From the NCBI GenBank assembly GCA_037349315.1, contig JBAIAC010000004.1, positions 78,236,501-78,300,500 on the forward strand: a DNA stretch of 64,000 bases, in the 5' to 3' direction. The stretch's first letter is position 1. The number at the start of each line of letters is the position of its first letter. Made by a program: the position numbers and the translations under genes. The DNA is from Chelydra serpentina (taxonomy: Eukaryota > Chordata > Testudines > Chelydridae). Shown piece after piece: positions 22,301 to 32,996 of this stretch. The notes under the pieces were generated by a model. That model saw only the letters and a list, made by a program, of their open reading frames with translations, had not been told where the DNA came from and made no database searches.

Positions 22301-24889
22301 CCAAAATAGATATATCCAATTTGCTGACAACTTCCAAATATTTTCAGAACTGACACAGCTAATTTTTCTGATTTTTTTTTTTTTTTGGTTTGCTGGCTGA
22401 AATTAAAAATCAATTATTCTTCTAGCTCTAGGTTATCTCCAAGTTACTACTTTTATTTTCTATCATAATAGAAACTGCACCTTTAGAAAATTATTTCTGG
22501 TGTTACTGACTTATTCTTAATATGACAGTTGTAACCAGAAGCTGAGAGAGAGTGCAAACCCTCACATATAACTATGTAAAGAATTATCAAATATGTATGA
22601 GGCAGAAAATACGGACTGGTATGTGCAGAAATAGAGGGCAGGGTTAGGGCAGAGACGGAGCTCTGGCCTGCCAAATGAGAAAGCTGCTATAATTCTTGGA
22701 AGCAGACTTACATGGTAGCTGCAAGCCTCAGGTTGAGGGAAAATATATGAATCTTAGAATACTTTAGTCCCTGTATGAATGCAGTGATCACAAAAGCCAT
22801 ACTCTTCATTGGCAGAAATTGATGCGCATGTGTGTCAGTAGAAAGATTAATGAGTAAAATTGTCAGGTGTCTCAACCTGGGCAGACAAAAGCAGAGATGA
22901 CCCATTGCATAGGCATTACATAGCTCAGCCCCTTTCTGTAGAATGTGCACTGCATGTAGTTGTGTGATGCTTCATGTCATCCCTGACACAGTAGCTGCAG
23001 TCTTTGATCTCTTCAATGGGTGTGTCTTGTCACACCTGCGATGGGGTATTACAAATATTTTTTCTCCTCACCGCATGGCATGATGTGTATTATTTTAATC
23101 AGTTCAGTTTTGCAGATTTGAGCATGCTAACTCTTTTCCATCTGTGTACTACAAAAAGGAACATATCACATTATTTTACTAGACAAGAGGCAGTTTTGCT
23201 TCCCTTTGAGAAAAAAGCCTAGAATATTCCTGTAATCACTGCTATATGTGTCATTTATCTATGCAGTCAAGCAGGAAGAGTGTATTTCCAGATCCAAGTA
23301 AGCCAGCCATGCCTTTTTAATGAACTGTGATGACTTTAATTCGATAAGAACAATGAGAAGAATTCAAAATAACAAAAATGATTCAAGGCAATCATGGTGA
23401 GGGGATCTTTGTTATAAATTGTAACCAGGACACTCTAGTTTAAGGTTCAATTTCAGCTGCAACTAGTGCCTGCTGATGAATCTTTCTTTACTCTGCCCAG
23501 AAAGCTCCAGACCTAAAGGTAAAATAAGTATACAGTATTCTATGTGCCACAGCAAGGACACTGGGAATTATTTTGCTTCTTAGTACTCAAGATCAGACAA
23601 AAAACATGTCAAAAGCTGGCAAAGGAATTAAAATATCTTTGTTTTTTTAAATAAAGAAAAGCATGTCTGAGATGTGTTAATAATGGTTTTGAGGAGCCAT
23701 TAGATATTGTAGTTACAGTTAAACTAGTAGCTGCATCTCTGAAGGAATTTGTAGACTTTGAAACAAGTTCAGTATTAGTGAGTGACACACTAGTTCTGCT
23801 TAAATCAAGATTCACAGAACAAGGAAAACAACTGGACGTTTTCCCATCAAAGATTGATGGGAACCTACCAAATAGCCACATGTGATGCTAAAGGAAATTA
23901 AAGAACATAAAATATATGGAAAAATCCAGTTTAAACTGACACAACAAAGGAATTCATAATATAAATTGACAAACTCTGACCCTGAGCCTGGAAAGGACTA
24001 ATCATTCATTCTCAGCTCCGCCATTGAACTAAGCCCTCAATCCTAAACTCATCCAGTGGTACCTAAGTATTGCTATGGTTGTAGAACAACAGGTAATCAT
24101 AGTGCCTGATCCTGCAAACCCGCTCATGTTAATTAATCGTCCTTACCCACTGCAGTCAAGTAAGGTCTGTAAATGAGTATGGGTTTACAGTATCTAGCCA
24201 TTTCTGTAATGCCTATGGTAAGCAAAACAAGATGAGTTAAGGGTTGACTGAGGCTATAACTTTGAATTCCATTGCATGTTTCTGTATAAATCAGACTCAG
24301 TATTTTTTGAGTTGGTAATTTCCTTTGTATTTTGATGTTGGCATAAAATAAATTATTTAAAAGATATTCTGCTAGATATTGAGAGAAACAGAGTTCTCTA
24401 GTGATTAGAACCCAGGGACTGAGAGTTTGGGAACCTACAGCATGTTGTATTAATTTAGATGGAATATATGGGCTACAGGTGTTAGCACAACCCAGTAACA
24501 CAACCCACCATTAAACAGTGTTAAACAAGATTCAGAGTTAAATATAAAGAGACCCGAGCCTGCTTAGTACCATGGCAAACACACTATAAAATTCATGCCA
24601 ATGCTTAGAATTATATTGATTGAAACACACAAAAGAAACAAAATAAAAACAATTTAAAGAGCATTGAAACTGAAATGGATTCATTATAAAAAATAAACAA
24701 TGAATCAAAACTTATCAAAGTCCCTTTTTGGAGGTAGCAAACATTTGTTGAAGTGCCTTAGTGAGTCAAATAGTCCTTTTAGGTGGCAAAGAATGGGTTA
24801 GTTCCATTGTTCAATTCTGAATTGGGAATCATAGTCACTGTCCTGTTTTAAACAAAACAGAGAAACACAGAAGGTAGAGAAGAGATAAG
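22301..24889. other. Repeat-poor stretch, no gene recognised
   Basis: 2.6 kb of AT-rich sequence with a T16-17 run at about 22373-22388. Frames up to 122 codons (24133-24501, minus) have no recognisable domain or codon bias. No named repeat seen. Confidence 0.45.
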
Positions 24890-25150
24890 ATAGTATTGAA
24901 CCGTGGCCCTTTCTCCTGTGTCACCCCTTCTGCCTGAGGCCCCACCCCTGTGCAGCCTGTTCCCCCCGAACTCCTGCCCTTGTGCCACCCATTCCCCAGA
25001 AGACCTGCCTTCGCGCTGCCCCTTCCCCACCAAGACCCTGCCCCCTGCTCACTTCTCTCCGTCCCCTCCCCCCAGCGCTCGCTCTTACGGCTGGTAAAAA
25101 GTGATGGGGCCATGGCCCCCAGGTTCCCCCTGTTCCGGCACCCCTGCCTC
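24890..25150 (-). repeat. GC-rich repeat fragment ending in CAGGGGTGCCGGAACAGGGG
   Basis: A C-rich block with degenerate CCTGCCC/CCCCTTCC units abutting, at its right end, the complement of CAGGGGTGCCGGAACAGGGG, which looks like a DNA-transposon terminus. A matching left end is not visible. It explains the spurious Gly/Arg-rich frames on the minus strand. Confidence 0.45.
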
Positions 25151-25801
25151 TAGCCCATTCCCATGCCAACTCCCGGTGGGGTGGGTTGTCACTTCCTACC
25201 TCTGGTGTGGAGGTCAATAGCAATACAGGAGTATCAGAGACTTTTTCATTAGAGCATACAGGGCTCTGGGTGAAGATTTTCCTTGTGGAAAGGTAGCTAA
25301 GCAAATGCTAGAATCTTCTCTTTTTTTCACTCTTGCTCTTCACAGTCACTCAGCAATCCTCCTCTTTTATCTTCCTCCTTTAATTTATGAGCCATCTATG
25401 GAGTTCTGTGATTCAGAGCCAATCTTTCTGGGGGTCAGTTTCACTGGAGGGCCTGATTCAAGGTTTTCTTTAAGGAGGTGTGATTGGCAGTAAAAGAATG
25501 AGGTTGGGTCTGAGGCAAAATGAAGCCCTAACACAGGCAAGGTTAAGAGCATAGAAAGTTTCAAAAGGGCCCAATGAGAGGAGAAAGTTATTTTCCCCTA
25601 TGATACCATTCAATAGGGTAAGGGAGCCCCTTTCTTCTCCCGCCTAAAGCATTTTTCTTGACCAGGGCCTGTGGAGTAAAGACCAGAGGTGAAGTTTGCC
25701 TGTATTGATGATATCAGACATAAGGGTTGTGCTGCAGATGTTGAAGGTATAAGTAGGCTTTGCAACCAAGTTTAACCCCAATGTCATTTGAAATGGCCAA
25801 G
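25151..25801. other. No recognisable feature
   Basis: Unremarkable sequence up to the AGAAA duplication at 25802-25806 that marks the next LTR. Confidence 0.45.
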
Positions 25802-26024
25802 AGAAATGTTAAGATATAAATAAGAAAGAAAAACTTGTAGCACCTTAGAGACTAACAAATTTATTTCAGCATAAGCTTGCGTGGGTTAGAACCCACTTCA
25901 TCGGATGCATGGAGCAAATACTCACCAGCAACCACACACCATACAACAAAAACACCAACCCAGGAACCTATCCTTGCAACAAAGCCCGATGCCAACTCTG
26001 TCAACATATCGATTCAAGTGATAC

Positions 26025-26701
26025 TGTGGCAGGGTCGGACTCACCCCTGCGGCGCCTCCTGCTGGTTTCTCCAGGGAATTAGCTCACCAGCCTCTGGAGC
26101 GCCCTCTGCAGGCCAGTGATCCGCCTGTCCACGCTGGCCCCGTGTCCCTCCCAGGACCCGGTGCCCTTTTAACTGGGGTGCTGCCCCCTGGCAGTACCCC
26201 TAGATCTGGGTCTCCCCTCCCCAGGGGAACCCCCAACCCACTATCCCCACCTCGCCTCAGTCGTAGGCTACTGCCAGTCACCAGCTAGCCCCCGCGCCCT
26301 GGGGCAGACTGCAGTATAAGCCACTCATCACAGGCAAAGGGGGTTTGGACCTGCTGCCTCGGCCTACCCGTGGGTTGCCCCCTGCAACCCCAGTACCTAT
26401 TGGGCCTAACCCTAGGCCACAGCCTGGGGCTTTCCCAGCCAGAGCTCCCCAGCTCCTTCCCCAGCCCTGCTCCACCCTAGGTACCAGCTCAGATCCCTGC
26501 AGCTAAGCCCTTCTCCCTCTAAAGGCAGAGAGAGAGTGTCTTTGCTCCAGGCCCACTGCCCTCTTATAAGGGCCAGCTGGGGCCTGATTAAACTGGCCCC
26601 AGCTGTGGCTGCTTTGCTCATCAGCCCAGCTTTCAGCCTCAGCCCTTTCCCAGGGCTATTTCCAGCCCCTCCGGGCAGGAGCGGGGTTCCACCCCGCTAC
26701 A
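26025..26701. mobile_element. Solo LTR (family A), 5-bp TSD GATAC, inside the PLE
   Basis: 677-bp unit starting TGTGGCAGGGTCGGAC and ending CCACCCCGCTACA, with exact duplications GATAC at 26020-26024 and 26702-26706. The uninterrupted PLE copy at 38516-40210 shows the same sequence with a single GATAC (39539-39543), so the pre-insertion site is directly visible in this window. Close relative of the LTR at 45569-46250. Youngest layer of the nest. Confidence 0.93.
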
Positions 26702-26770
26702 GATACCATCACAGGACCTAATCACATCCGCCACGCCATCAGGGGCTCATTCACCTGTACATCTACCAAT

Positions 26771-27082
26771 GTGATATATGCCATCATGTGCCAGCAATGC
26801 CCCTCTGCCATGTACATTGGCCAAACCGGACAGTCTCTACGCAAAAGAATAAATGGACATAAATCTGACATCAGGAATCATAACATTCAAAAACCAGTAG
26901 GAGAACATTTCAACCTCCCTAACCACTCAGTGACAGACTTGAGGGTCGCAATTTTGCAACAGATTCACTCCAAAAACAGGCTACAAAGAGAAGCTGTTGA
27001 ACTTGAATTGATATGCAAACTAGATAGCATCAACTCAGGATTAAATAGAGATTTGGAATGGCTTAGCCATTACGTTAATTGA
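26771..27082 (+). pseudogene. PLE ORF 3' end: GIY-YIG domain fragment
   Basis: A 103-codon frame starting MIYAIMCQQCPSAMYIGQTG and ending EWLSHYVN. It is the C-terminal part of the PLE protein: a Cys-x-x-Cys, then the GIY-YIG-like MYIGQTGQSLRKRINGHK, and the conserved HFNLPNHSVTDLRVAIL. In intact PLEs this domain is the endonuclease that nicks target DNA. Upstream coding (from residue about 307 of the 468-codon frame at 38516) lies at about 25914-26024 and is cut off by the solo LTR. Confidence 0.88.
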
Positions 27083-27267
27083 ATCTATTTCCCTTAAGTT
27101 AACAATCCTCATTCACACCTGTGTGGCCATCTTGTTTATCACTTCAAAGGTTTTTCTTCCCCTGCTGTTATGGTTCCTCTCAATTAATTAGCCTCTTAAG
27201 GTTGGTCTATGCACTTCCACCTTATCATGTTTCTCTGACTGTATAAATATCTGTCTGCTGTGTGTTT

Positions 27268-27653
27268 CATTCCATGCATCCAATGAAGTGGGTTCTAACC
27301 CACAAAAGCTTATGCTGAAATAAATTTGTTAGTCTCTAAGGTGCTACAAGTTTTTCTTTCTTATTTTCGTTTTGCTGACACAGACTAACACGGCTACTAC
27401 ACTGAAACCTATCATTATGCAAGGCACTGCATTCAGCCGTATGGAGTGGAAATCCATCAACTTAATGAAAAAACTCGCACAGATACAGACAGACATCATT
27501 TTTGGTTTTTCATTCCATGCATCCGATGAAGTGGGTTCTAACCCACGAAAGCTTATGCTGAAATAAATTTGTTAGTCTCTAAGGTGCTACAAGTTTTTCT
27601 TTCTTATTTTCGTTTTGCTGACACAGACTAACACGGCTACTACACTGAAACCT
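27268..27653 (+). repeat. Tandem PLE terminal repeats (2 x 143 bp) around an ORF-start fragment
   Basis: Copies at 27268-27410 and 27511-27653, spaced by 243 bp, differ only in CCAATGAAG/CCGATGAAG and CCCACAAAAGC/CCCACGAAAGC. Each contains the hairpin GTGGGTT-CT-AACCCAC. The spacer contains an ATG and an open stretch not otherwise present in this window. This is the head-to-tail partial tandem arrangement expected of PLEs. Confidence 0.85.
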
Positions 27654-28806
27654 GTTAAGATATAGATATTCAGGCCCGTCTGTAAAGGCCTATACTTTAA
27701 GAATTTAGGTATATGTTTATCACTTAGCAAGATATAGAGGTACAAAACAAGAATCAAAATCAGTCTGCCTGTTTATAGGCCTTCTCTCACTATGATAGTC
27801 TAAGGCCTTGTTCTTCGGCTAAGGCCTTTGGCTAAAGAGCAGAGGCAGCCATAAACTGGGAAGCGAACAGTCACATCCTCACCAGTCACACTGAAATAAG
27901 GCAGTTTTGGGCTGTTAAAAAGGTGATCCAATCTATCATCTCCAGAGAAAGGGAAGAGCCTAGAAGATTTAAAGAAAACTTGGTTTGATAGCATCCTGTC
28001 TGGCAAGAACTCACTTATCAATAGCTGGGGTGTGAAATCTTCATTTCTTTGTTGTTCTGTCACTGTAGTTCCCACTTCCCTATTGTTTGTATAATCTCTG
28101 TCCGGTTCTGTGATTGTTTCTGTCTGCTGTATAATTAATTGTGTTGGGTGTAAACCAATTAAAGTGGTAGGATATAATTGGTTAGATAATCATGTTACAA
28201 TATGTTAGGATTGGTTAGTTAAATTTCGGTAAAATGATTGGTTTAAGGTATAGCTAAGCAGAACTCAAGTTTTACTATATAGTTTGCAGTCAATCAGGAA
28301 GTAAACGCGAGGAATTGGAATCATGTTTTGCTAAGGGGGGGAATGGAAACAGGGACACAGGCAAGGGTCTGTGGCATCAGAGCTGGGAAGGGGGACACTG
28401 AGGAAGGAAATTAGAATCATTGCTTGTTGGAAGTTCACCCCAATAAACATTGAATTGTTTGCACCTTCGGACTTCAGGTATTGCTGCTCTCTGTTCACAC
28501 GAGAAGGACCAGGGAATGAGAGGGTGAAGGGATAACCCCTCTAACAAGAAACCATGCAGAAAAATAAGTTTAAACTAACTACAGATAGCGTGTTTTGAAA
28601 AAGTTCAAACCAGATCAAAATATTGTCTCTCTCTCCACCTGCCTGAACAGAACACTATATTTTATACAGTTCATATAAGAAACAAATATATTATATACAG
28701 TATTGCTACTCAACCAAAAAACCCTCCTTGCCTAACAACTCCCCACATGACTCTTTTCTTACCACCCAGCTACCCCCACATGCATTGCCCATGCTCCCTT
28801 CACCCA

Positions 28807-29091
28807 GGGCATGTCTACATAGCAAAGAAAAACCTGAGGCTGGCCCATGCTAGCCAACTTGGGCTTGCAGGGCTTGGGCTATGGGGCTGTTTCATTGCTG
28901 TATAGACGTCTAGGCTCAGGCTGGAGCCTGAGCTCTGAGACCTCCCTCCTCACAGGGTCATAGAGCCTGGGCTCCAGCCCCAGCCGGGAAGTCTACACAG
29001 CAATGAAACAGCCTCCAGCCCAAGCCCCAGAAGCATGAGTCAGCTGGCACAAGCCAGCCGTGGGTGTCTAGTTGCTGTGTAGACATACCCC
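28807..29091. mobile_element. Palindromic MITE
   Basis: 285-bp element with inverted ends GGGCATGTCTACATAGCAA (28807-28825) and the complement of GGGGTATGTCTACACAGCAA at the right edge (29091). The palindromy continues inward (TTCATTGCTGTATAGACG / CTACACAGCAATGAAAC; CTGGAGCCTGAGC / CCTGGGCTCCAGC). No coding capacity. TSD not resolved. Confidence 0.75.
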
Positions 29092-29143
29092 AAGAGATAA
29101 CTGTCACACACCTTGTCTCTTTGGGCCTGATCCAAAGCCCAGG

Positions 29144-29588
29144 TGTAATGACTGGGGCATAGGTGGTTAGGCCTTGTGGTCGGAGCAGGAGTCAGGCCTA
29201 GTGGTCAAAATAAAAGGCAGAACCAAAGACATCATCAGGTGCCAAGCCAGATACAGCAATGGAGTAAGACAGAGGAACAGGGACCTGCAGGCCAGCAGGA
29301 ACTGGGATTAGACAGGAGTCTGGGATAGGAGAACAGGAACCAGGAGCAAGCAGGAATGCAGGGCTCAGGAATAAAGTAAGCTACTCCTAGTTTATATGGC
29401 GCTCCTGAGCCAATGTGGGGGTGCTGGATGTTTCTCACAGTCAGGTGCTTCAGAGGTGGGGCCCTCTGCCACCTAACACTTCACTGTTCCCTTCTCTGGT
29501 TACTTAGGTGAGCTGATGGTTGGCAGTTGTGGCCTGAGTACTTCCTGGAGACCCATGGATCCATCTTTGAGGCCCGTGATCCTTCACA
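29144..29588 (-). mobile_element. Ty3/gypsy 3' LTR (minus strand)
   Basis: On the minus strand the LTR begins TGTGAAGGATCACGG directly downstream of a polypurine tract (about 29590-29607) and ends ...CAGTCATTACA at 29144. About 445 bp, with TG...CA ends. It terminates the integrase/chromodomain remnant to its right. No matching 5' LTR lies in the window. Confidence 0.7.
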
Positions 29589-29589
29589 T

Positions 29590-29607
29590 CACCCCCCTCT
29601 TCCTCTA
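29590..29607 (-). promoter_or_regulatory. Polypurine tract of the Ty3/gypsy element
   Basis: Minus-strand reading is purine-rich (GAGGAAGAGGGGGGTGA), immediately before the TGTGAAGG start of the LTR: the position and composition of the plus-strand DNA synthesis primer of LTR retrotransposons. Confidence 0.7.
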
Positions 29608-29639
29608 GTGTGCCCTCAGGATGGTCCTGGGCCAGGTTT

Positions 29640-32060
29640 TTCAGGGTAGTTTTAGTGAAAGGTGTTTACCAGATCAGGAGCACAAACATTCTCTGAAGGT
29701 TCCCAGGTGTGCTCTTCAGGAATCCACAAAATAACAGCGTTTACCCCATCTGATTTTGGCATCAAGTATCTCATAGACGATGCACTCATTGTGGCCTTGA
29801 ACATGTAGCAGTGGCGGTGATGGTGGTGATTGGGAGCAGTGAGGGGATTGGTCAAGAAGAAGGGGCTTCAGGAGTGATATGTGGAAAATGGGTGTATTTG
29901 GCGAGAATGGGGCAAGTCGAGTTCAAAGGCGACAGGATTAATTTTTTGACGAATTCAGTAGGAACCAAGGAATGGGTAGTATAATTTACAAAATGGTCTA
30001 TTCATGTGTAGGTTTTTTTGTGGAGGGCCATACCTACAGTCATACCAACAGGGTGGGACCCTTTTGTCATTGGACAGCCACATATTGTTTGTAGCTTGTC
30101 TTGGCCCCCTCCAGGTGAATTTTTATGACATCTTGGGTTTGGAGTATCTGTTGCAGGACGAGGCTAAGGACGAACTGGTCTGAGTAGATACCCCAATGGG
30201 TCTGAAAGTCTTTGTGATAAATAAAGTGGTTGTGGGGATAGCTCCCTTTTATGAACACTCAGCCAACCAGTTAGCTATAAAGTCCCTCTTGGTGGGTGTT
30301 CTCTGCTTGCCCCAGGTAAAGGAAAAGGAGTGGGCACCTGATCAAAGAGCCAATGGGAAGGCTAGAACTTTTTAAAATGTGAAAAAAACTTTCCCTTTGT
30401 CTGTTGTTCTCCGGAGAAGGAGACAGGGAGCAGCAATGCTATAAGCAGGAGTGCTGTGTAAGGCTTGACCCAGGTATGAAAATTCATCTTCCATACCTGG
30501 AAGAAATCATTGGCCAGGGAATGTTTAAATAGATGCGATCAGGGTTATTTTATTATTTTGGCTTGTGGATCTCCTCTGTGCTAAACCTCAGGTGCTTTTG
30601 TTCGCTTGTAACTTTTAAGCTGGACCCCAAGAAAGCTATTCTTGGTACTTGATTTTTGGAATTGCTCTTTTAAAATCTAACAAAAGGCTAAGTTCCAGAT
30701 GTATTTTCTTCCTTTTTGTTTCTAATCAAATTTACCTTTTTTAAGAACAGGATTGGATTTTTGGTGTCCCAAGAGGTTTGTGAATATTGTTTGATTAGTT
30801 GGTAGCTACAGCTATTTTCCTTTATTTTCTTTCTCAGCTCATCCCCAGATGGGGGTGAAAGGGCTTGAGGGTACCCCACAGGGAGGAATTCCCAAGTGCT
30901 CCTTCCTGAGTTCAAAGGGGTTTTTCTGAATTTGGGTGGTGGCAGTATTTACTAAGTCAAGGTGAGAGAAAAGCTGTAACCTTGGGAGTGTAATACAAAC
31001 CTGAATGGCAAGTTTTAATTTTTTTAATCCTTGCGGGCCTCCACTTTCTGCACTTGAAGTGCCAGAGTGGGGATTCAGCCTTGACAGCCTTCTTAGACCT
31101 GGTCTTCCATATTCACAATCATCTACATGAACAATGGGGAGAAAGAAGAGGGGCATTGCTGTTGTATCCAGTCCAAGGCTGCTGGATTGTGGGAAGTTGA
31201 GAGTAGCTCTGGGTAGAACTGGGAGGTGGAACCCATAATTTGAAAAAAAAAAGGGGGGGGGGGCTTTGCCCCGTAGATGTGTGTTCCACCTTATTGTACG
31301 CAAACTCTGCCTGGAACAGCAGCAAGGACCAGGCATTCTGGTGGAAGTTGATATAACATCAAAGGTACTGCTCCAGTATCTGGATGGGTTTCTCTGCTTG
31401 ACTGTTAGTCTGAGGGTGATAGGTGGGGAAGAGGCAGGAGCAGATGGCCAAAACCCAGAGAGCTTCTCATCAGAAGCGAGAGACAAGTTGTGCACCACGG
31501 TCAGAGACATTGGGCCCTGGGAGGCTACGGAGGAAGATAGCTTGGTCCATCCAGAGCTGGGCAGTTTCCTGGGAGAAGGGTAAGCCAGTGCAGGGAATGA
31601 AGGGTGCAAACTTTGTGAGTTGGTCCACGACTGTTAGGGTGGTCATGGACACACTGGACTTGAGTAGTTCTACTATGAAGTCTAAGGCAATGACTGTCCA
31701 AGAGCCAGAGGTTTATTGTGTAATGCTTTGGAGCAGGCACATACATTGCAAGAGGCCACATAGGCTTTCACTGTGTCCCATATGCGTGGTCACTAGAAAA
31801 CACAAGAGATAAGATGCTGAGTTTTAAAGCAACTAAAATGTCCTGCCAAGGGGGAGTCATTGCATATCTGTAAGGTTGTAGTCCTTGGAGGCCTGGGGGA
31901 CCATATATATGCCCTTTTACATAAGTTACCATGTCTTGGACCTCAGCAACTCGTGCCCGGTGTCCTGTGCTCCCCACTCTCCTCAGCAGCTTGTGCTCTG
32001 ATGTCCTGGTGCCCTCTTCTTTCCCCCACCCCACCCCGATGTCTGGCACACATGCTCATG
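29640..32060 (-). pseudogene. Ty3/gypsy (chromovirus-type) integrase-chromodomain pseudogene, split by an LTR
   Basis: Minus strand, right to left. At 32050-31740 is a degenerate zinc-binding H2C2 region (YGPPGLQGLQ...; VYVPAPKHY). At 31660-31090 is the integrase core: TVVDQLTKFAPFIPC with the first Asp, NVSDRGAQ with the second, an AEKPIQILEQYL-like segment with the Glu, and AEFAYNKVEHTSTGQSP. The frame changes between these motifs. After the foreign LTR (about 30300-31086) come FVLSLVLQQILQTQD and HLEGAKTSYKQY (30067-30258), KINPVAFELDLPHSRQIHP (about 29900) and, at 29652-29855, a chromodomain-like end (EEHTWEPSENVCAPDLVNTFH). In live elements the chromodomain steers integration. Multiple frameshifts make it inert. 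No gag, protease or RT is present, so it is 5'-truncated. Confidence 0.82.
30300..31086 (+). mobile_element. LTR inserted into the gypsy integrase (family D), ends approximate
   Basis: A block without gypsy coding separates two parts of one integrase. It has LTR character: an AATCAAATTTACC poly(A)-signal-like region near 30723, then GTCCCAAGAGGTTTGTG and a right end ...GGATTCAGCCTTGACA at 31086. The left end is somewhere near 30296-30312. I did not find a convincing TSD, so boundaries and the solo status are inferred from the interruption. It accounts for much of the long artefactual minus frame at 30839-31609. Confidence 0.6.
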
Positions 32061-32923
32061 CATAGAGGCCCAGAAAACATCTATGGACATCTTATGTAGG
32101 ATTTAAGTGGTGCATAGGCTTTCCTGAACAGATGTGAATTTTACCTTTCATCCCTATGTTTAAGGAAAATCTTGCTTGTTCTGCGGACAGCTGCTCCGTA
32201 TAGTCTTGGTCTGCAACTGAGTCCACATAAGTGAACTCCTATGGCCATCTGGAAATGCACTGAAGTCAATGGGGCTCCATGCAGGTGCAAGACTATCCCT
32301 GCATAGAGCCAGTTATATAATTAGGGCTTAAGTCAACTACCTTGGTTGAGTAAAATGTCTGTTATATGTTGAATATTGACCCCTCCAGTGGATAGTAATC
32401 ATCACAAAAGAGGCTCAAAACAGCAGTAGCATGGACAAGAACAGTAGCTGGAGTCAGGGAATTATCATTCAAAGACAGGGGTTGTGAGGTGGTGAGACTA
32501 AGGAATTATATGAAAAATGTGCTTATTTTAAAATGTACCGAGGTTTTTATTGTTACGGTTGATTTAGATACACTGCTGCAGGAGCTGAAAAGGCACTATT
32601 TGCATACTGAAAAGGTACAATTTGCATATTCATGGTAATTTTTTTCACTAAGAGTTGGAAAATGCTTTAACCCTTTATGGTTTCTAAAAATAAAAATTTT
32701 ACAATTTGCAATAGTCCTTTATTTTGGAAAATGAAATAATTAGTCAAGGAGAGAACACAAACCTCAATGAAAAATAGCATGCAAGTTAATCACTGATAAA
32801 TGAGATCACATGATGTCATGCGCATATGGCGTTGGACATTCCCTAACATTCTGTTCCTCTGGATAACAATTAAATAGAACAGAAACACATGAATATCCCA
32901 CTTAGAATGAAGGAGTTAAGAAG
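32061..32923. other. No recognisable gene
   Basis: AT-rich filler with a short palindrome-like patch near 32215-32335 (AGTCTTGGTCTGCAACTGAG... / ...GGTGCAAGACTATCCC). Nothing else. Confidence 0.4.
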
Positions 32924-32940
32924 TCTTAGGAATTATAGTA

Positions 32941-32979
32941 TCAGAGGGGTAGCCGTGTTAGTCTGGATCTGTATAAATT
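32941..32979 (-). mobile_element. 39-bp PLE terminal fragment with 17-bp TSD
   Basis: TCAGAGGGGTAGCCGTGTTA and the following bases are the inverse complement of PLE termini seen elsewhere (GACTAACACGGCTAC at 27628 and 27385). It is bracketed by the exact 17-bp duplication TCTTAGGAATTATAGTA (32924-32940 and 32980-32996). So this is a complete, tiny insertion event rather than a decayed larger one. Confidence 0.88.
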
Positions 32980-32996
32980 TCTTAGGAATTATAGTA

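Larger units (their letters stand above)
25819..27653 (+). mobile_element. Penelope-like element, chimeric copy with inverted and tandem terminal repeats
   Basis: Inserted into the LTR with an 11-12-bp duplication (T)GTTAAGATATA (25807-25818 and 27653-27664). Order from the left: an inverted terminal segment (25819 to about 25913); the body from the middle of the ORF (from CAAATACTCACC), itself split by the LTR at 26025-26701; the 3' UTR; a terminal repeat (27268-27410); about 100 bp that looks like the start of the PLE coding region (ATGCAAGGCACTGC..., with MKKLAQIQTDIIF readable); and a second terminal repeat (27511-27653). The two direct repeats are 143 bp and differ at two positions. Inverted plus direct terminal repeats are characteristic of Penelope-like elements. 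Confidence 0.88.
25807..28546 (+). mobile_element. Solo LTR (family C), split by a PLE; TSD AGAAA
   Basis: The outermost layer of a three-level nest. The LTR starts TGTTAAGATATA at 25807, is broken after 12 bases by the PLE at 25819-27653, and resumes at 27653/27665, ending ...CCCCTCTAACA at 28546. An exact 5-bp duplication AGAAA flanks it (25802-25806 and 28547-28551). Rejoined length is about 894 bp. A polyadenylation signal AATAAA at 28442-28447, followed by a T/G-rich stretch, fits the R/U5 part of a plus-oriented LTR. No internal genes adjoin it. Confidence 0.88.

Noticed and set aside
27268..27653. CRISPR-like direct repeats with spacer
   Set aside because: Only two 143-bp repeats, eukaryotic context, and they are the terminal repeats of a PLE.
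30839..31609. 256-codon minus frame
   Set aside because: Spans the junction between the gypsy integrase and an inserted LTR. The integrase motifs are in other frames here, so the frame is an accident.
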